NCBI GenBank assembly: GCA_947477055.1
Contig: CANJSX010000007.1
Coordinates: forward strand, 1-32,789
Reading direction: 5' to 3'
Source: Sphingomonadaceae bacterium
GTDB lineage: Bacteria > Pseudomonadota > Alphaproteobacteria > Sphingomonadales > Sphingomonadaceae
Length of the DNA: 32,789 nt
Shown: positions 29,892-32,789 of the stretch, piece after piece
Position numbering within the stretch: the stretch's first letter is position 1
Layout: each line of letters begins with the position of its first letter
Translations under genes and position numbers: made by a program
Notes under the pieces: generated by a model
Told to the model about the DNA's origin: nothing
What the model saw: the letters and a program-made list of their open reading frames with translations, nothing else
The model's database searches: none

Positions 29892-30031
29892 CGTCATCCT
29901 GAACTTGTTTCAGGACCCATCATGCCACACGACTGGAGCCCTCGAGTTTGGCGGAATTGTGCCAGAAAGCGCCAAGGAACCAACCTCCGATCAAACCGGG
30001 AAATGGGCCCTGAAACAAGTTCAGGGTGACG
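29892..30031. repeat. Inverted pair of REP-like palindromes (approximately 140 bp)
   Basis: CGTCATCCTGAACTTGTTTCAGGACCCA (29892 onward) versus TGGGCCCTGAAACAAGTTCAGGGTGACG (ending 30031); each arm is itself a hairpin (CCTGAA...TTCAGG). Confidence 0.88.
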
Positions 30032-30049
30032 ATTCTGGAGGTGCAAATG

Positions 30050-30952
30050 CTATTTGCGGCCCCCTCCCCGGTCCGGGGAGGGAGGCCATTGCTTCACATG
30101 GATGTCGCGCTGCGGGAAGGGCAGTTTCACGCCGTTGTCGCGGAACAGCACCCAGATCCGCTTGAGCACGTCGGAGCGGACGTTGCCGACGCCGGCTTCC
30201 GGATCGTCGATCCACAGCTGGATCTCGAACTGGATCGCACTGTCACCAAAGGCCGAGAGCCAGATCGAGGGCGCGGGTTCGGTATGGACGCGAGGAACCT
30301 CCATGACTGCCTGCAGCATCAGCTTCTCGGCCAACTCGATATCGCTGCCATAAGCGATCCCGACCGGGATCTTGAGCCGGACGTCGCGGGTCGAGAACGA
30401 CCAGTTCTCGACCTGGCTGGTCATCAGCAGCTCGTTGGGAATGAGATATTCGATCTGGTCGCGGGTTGTGACGGAAACCGCGCGGATGCCGATGCGGTTG
30501 ACCTGCCCGACGGTGCGCTGCGCCCCGTCGCCCACCGCGATCACGTCGCCCGGCTTGATCGAGCGGTCCATCAGCAAGATGATCCCGGAGATCAGATTGC
30601 CGAAGGTCTTCTGCAGGCCGAAACCGATGGCGAGCCCCAGCGCGCCCGAGAACACCGTCAGCGCCGACAGGCTGATCCCGAGGAAGTCGATCGCGGTCAG
30701 GATCAGCAGGATCCACACCGCGATTCCGGTGAGCTTTTCGCCGAGCAGCCGCTGGGTCGCGTCGAGCCGGTGCATCCGGCGGAAGAAACGGCGCACCAGC
30801 AGGTTGGCGAGCCGCCCGGCCATCACCACCGCGACGACAACGATGACCATCAGCGCCGCGCGATAGAGCGAGACGTGATAATGGCCGAAATCGAAGCCGA
30901 AACTGTCGAGCCAGTTCGAAAATTCTCGGATGTCGTGCGCCAGCCGCTTCAT
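30050..30952 (-). CDS. Mechanosensitive ion channel, MscS family
   Basis: Several TM helices, then MscS signature FGLQKTFGNLISGIILLMDRSIKPGDVI and beta domain; start MKRLAHDIREF at 30952 gives ATGA overlap with the metC-like gene. Confidence 0.92.
   Translation of the reverse strand: MKRLAHDIREFSNWLDSFGFDFGHYHVSLYRAALMVIVVVAVVMAGRLANLLVRRFFRRMHRLDATQRLLGEKLTGIAVWILLILTAIDFLGISLSALTVFSGALGLAIGFGLQKTFGNLISGIILLMDRSIKPGDVIAVGDGAQRTVGQVNRIGIRAVSVTTRDQIEYLIPNELLMTSQVENWSFSTRDVRLKIPVGIAYGSDIELAEKLMLQAVMEVPRVHTEPAPSIWLSAFGDSAIQFEIQLWIDDPEAGVGNVRSDVLKRIWVLFRDNGVKLPFPQRDIHVKQWPPSPDRGGGRK
30062..30082. repeat. Perfect palindrome CCCTCCCCGG-T-CCGGGGAGGG inside the 3' end of the MscS CDS
   Basis: 10-bp perfect arms with a single central base. 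Confidence 0.85.
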
Positions 30953-32178
30953 GCCTTGCCCCATGCGCCAAGCGCCTGTTCGATATCCGCGATGAGATCG
31001 GCGGGGTCTTCCAGCCCGATCGAGAGGCGCACGCCGAAGCGGTCTTCCGCTGCCATTCCGGCAAGCGGCCATGCGCTGGCGGTGCGGATCGGTGCGGGAT
31101 CGACCGGGGTGGCGAGGCTCTCGAACCCGCCCCAGCTAAAGCCGATGCCGAACAGGGCGAGGGCGTCGATGAAACCATCGCGCGCATCGGAACTACCGCC
31201 CTTGAACACGAAACTGAACAGCCCGCAGCCGCCGGTGAAATCGCGGCTCCACAGCTCGTGCCCCGGCGATCCGGGCAGCATCGGGCAGAGCACGCGGGAG
31301 ACTTCTGGCCGGGCGGCCAGCCATTCGGCGATGGCCAGCGCGCTGGCGGTCTCGCGTTCGAGCCTGACGCCCATGGTCCTGATCCCGCGCAAAGCGAGCG
31401 CCGCATCGTCGGGCGAAACCACATGGCCGAGCTGCTGCGCGGTGCGGCGGAGTTTGCCGTACCATTGCACCTCGGCGCTGGCGCTGCCCATCATCAGGTC
31501 GGCATGGCCGCCGATATGCTTGGAGAGCGACATAATGGTAATGTCAGCCCCCCGCTCCAGCGCCGGGAAACCCAGCGGTCCGGCCCAGGTGTTGTCGAAG
31601 ATCACCGTTATGTTTCGTTCGCGGGCGAGGGCGGCCAGTGCCGGCATGTCCTGCACGTCCATCGTCAGACTGCCGGGGGATTCGAGCAGCACCGCCCTGG
31701 TTCGTTCGCAACAGGCGGCGGCGAAGGCGGCAGGGTCGAGCGGATCGAACCAGCGCGTCTCGATCCCGCAATCCTTCAGCAGCCCGTGCGCCATGCTGCG
31801 GCTCGGCTCATAGGCATTGTCGGTCATCAGCAGCACGTCGCCGCTGCGCAGCACCGCCAGCAGGACACCGGCAATCGCCGCGACGCCGGATGGGTAGAGC
31901 AGAGTGCCTGCAGCGCCGGGCTCCAGTTCGGTCAGCGCCTCGGCCAGCGCCCACTGCGTCGGGGCGCCGCGGCGGCCGTAGTAGAAGTGGCCGTCTTCAT
32001 TGGGCCGCCCTTTGCGCAGCGCCGCCATGCTCTCGTAGAGGTGGGTGCTGGCACGCCAGATCGGCGGGTTGACCACGCCGCCGAGGGTATCGGGCGCAGT
32101 GGTCCAGCGCGGGTCGCGGCCGGCATTGACCAGCCGGGTGCCGGGTTGCTTGTCCTTGCCACTGCCCTTGCCGGCCAT
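30949..32178 (-). CDS. metC: Cystathionine beta-lyase (PLP-dependent Cys/Met metabolism enzyme)
   Basis: YGRRGAPTQWALAEAL, LLYPSGVAAIAGVLLA, DNTWAGPLGFPALERGADITIMSLSKHIGGHADLMMG (PLP lysine in SLSKH). Start MAGKGSGK at 32178. Confidence 0.92.
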   Translation of the reverse strand: MAGKGSGKDKQPGTRLVNAGRDPRWTTAPDTLGGVVNPPIWRASTHLYESMAALRKGRPNEDGHFYYGRRGAPTQWALAEALTELEPGAAGTLLYPSGVAAIAGVLLAVLRSGDVLLMTDNAYEPSRSMAHGLLKDCGIETRWFDPLDPAAFAAACCERTRAVLLESPGSLTMDVQDMPALAALARERNITVIFDNTWAGPLGFPALERGADITIMSLSKHIGGHADLMMGSASAEVQWYGKLRRTAQQLGHVVSPDDAALALRGIRTMGVRLERETASALAIAEWLAARPEVSRVLCPMLPGSPGHELWSRDFTGGCGLFSFVFKGGSSDARDGFIDALALFGIGFSWGGFESLATPVDPAPIRTASAWPLAGMAAEDRFGVRLSIGLEDPADLIADIEQALGAWGKA

Positions 32179-32180
32179 GC

Positions 32181-32789
32181 TCAGCCCGCGGCCTTCATCG
32201 CCTTGGGCGTATCCGGATCGCCGCCCCATTCGGTCCAGCTGCCATCGTAGAGCGCGGTGTCATGCTTGCCGATCAGGTGGAGGGCGAACAGCAGCACGCA
32301 GGCGGTGACGCCGCTGCCGCAGCTGGTGGTGACGGGCTTGGAGAGATCGACCCCGGCAGCCTCGAACGCCGCGCGGATGCCGTCGGTGTCCTTGAAGGTG
32401 CCGTCGGGGTTGTAGAGCGCGGTGTAGGGGACGTTGAGCGAGCCCGGGATATGGCCGCTGGCGATGTTGGGGCGCGGATCTGGATCGCTGCCGGCCCAGC
32501 GCCCGGCGCCGCGTGCATCGACCACCTGCTCGGCCTGGCTGGCGATATTGGCGAGGACGTCCTGCTTGCTGCGGACCTTCCCGACATCCGACCAAGCGGT
32601 GTAGTGGCGGTGGCGCAGCGCAATGCTGCCTGTCTCGAGCGGACGGCCTTCCGCTTTCCACTTGGCGAGGCCGCCATCGAGCAGCGCGACATTCTGCGCG
32701 CCGAACAGCTTGAGCATGAACCAGGCGCGGGCGGAGGTTTTCACCGCGCTGTCATCATACAGCACGGTCCGGCTGCCGTCGCCCAGCCC
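32181..32789 (-). CDS. sseA: 3-mercaptopyruvate / thiosulfate sulfurtransferase, C-terminal portion (5' end outside the window)
   Basis: Tandem rhodanese C-terminal half; active-site loop SCGSGVTACVLLFAL; reading frame stays open to the window edge. Confidence 0.88.
   Translation of the reverse strand, partial: GLGDGSRTVLYDDSAVKTSARAWFMLKLFGAQNVALLDGGLAKWKAEGRPLETGSIALRHRHYTAWSDVGKVRSKQDVLANIASQAEQVVDARGAGRWAGSDPDPRPNIASGHIPGSLNVPYTALYNPDGTFKDTDGIRAAFEAAGVDLSKPVTTSCGSGVTACVLLFALHLIGKHDTALYDGSWTEWGGDPDTPKAMKAAG

Noticed and set aside
30026-31813. Plus-strand 595-aa ORF opposite mscS and metC-like genes, and 31258..32250(+)
   Set aside because: Shadow ORFs; composition and lack of motifs argue against coding.

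Overview
The window is chromosomal, high-GC, and reads as Alphaproteobacteria, most likely Sphingomonadales (an inference from protein style and repeat types; no search was run). Bases 1-17188 hold a nearly complete dcw (division and cell wall) cluster in the order ftsL-like, ftsI, murE, murF, mraY, murD, ftsW, murG, murC, murB, ddl, ftsQ, ftsA, ftsZ. All 12 junctions from ftsL to ftsA overlap by 1 or 4 nt. The only break is a 133-nt gap before ftsZ. Next come a TPR/SPOR-domain protein, a YbjN-family protein, proC, a Bax-inhibitor-1 family membrane protein with a canonical intrinsic terminator, a proline-rich lipoprotein, tRNA-Ala(CGC), obgE, proB and an NAD-dependent epimerase. On the minus strand lies an assimilatory sulfur block: cobA/cysG-type SUMT, DUF2849, sulfite reductase hemoprotein, DUF934 and an APS-type cysH. 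A second minus-strand group follows: partial sseA-like sulfurtransferase, metC-like lyase and an MscS channel. The features that ordinary gene calls do not explain are several palindromic intergenic repeats (REP/BIME-like) at operon borders, one of which encodes the C-terminal tail of the MscS protein, plus a tRNA leader complementary to the tRNA acceptor strand. I found no clear evidence of a previously undescribed multi-gene system. No CRISPR array, transposase, integrase or prophage genes were seen.
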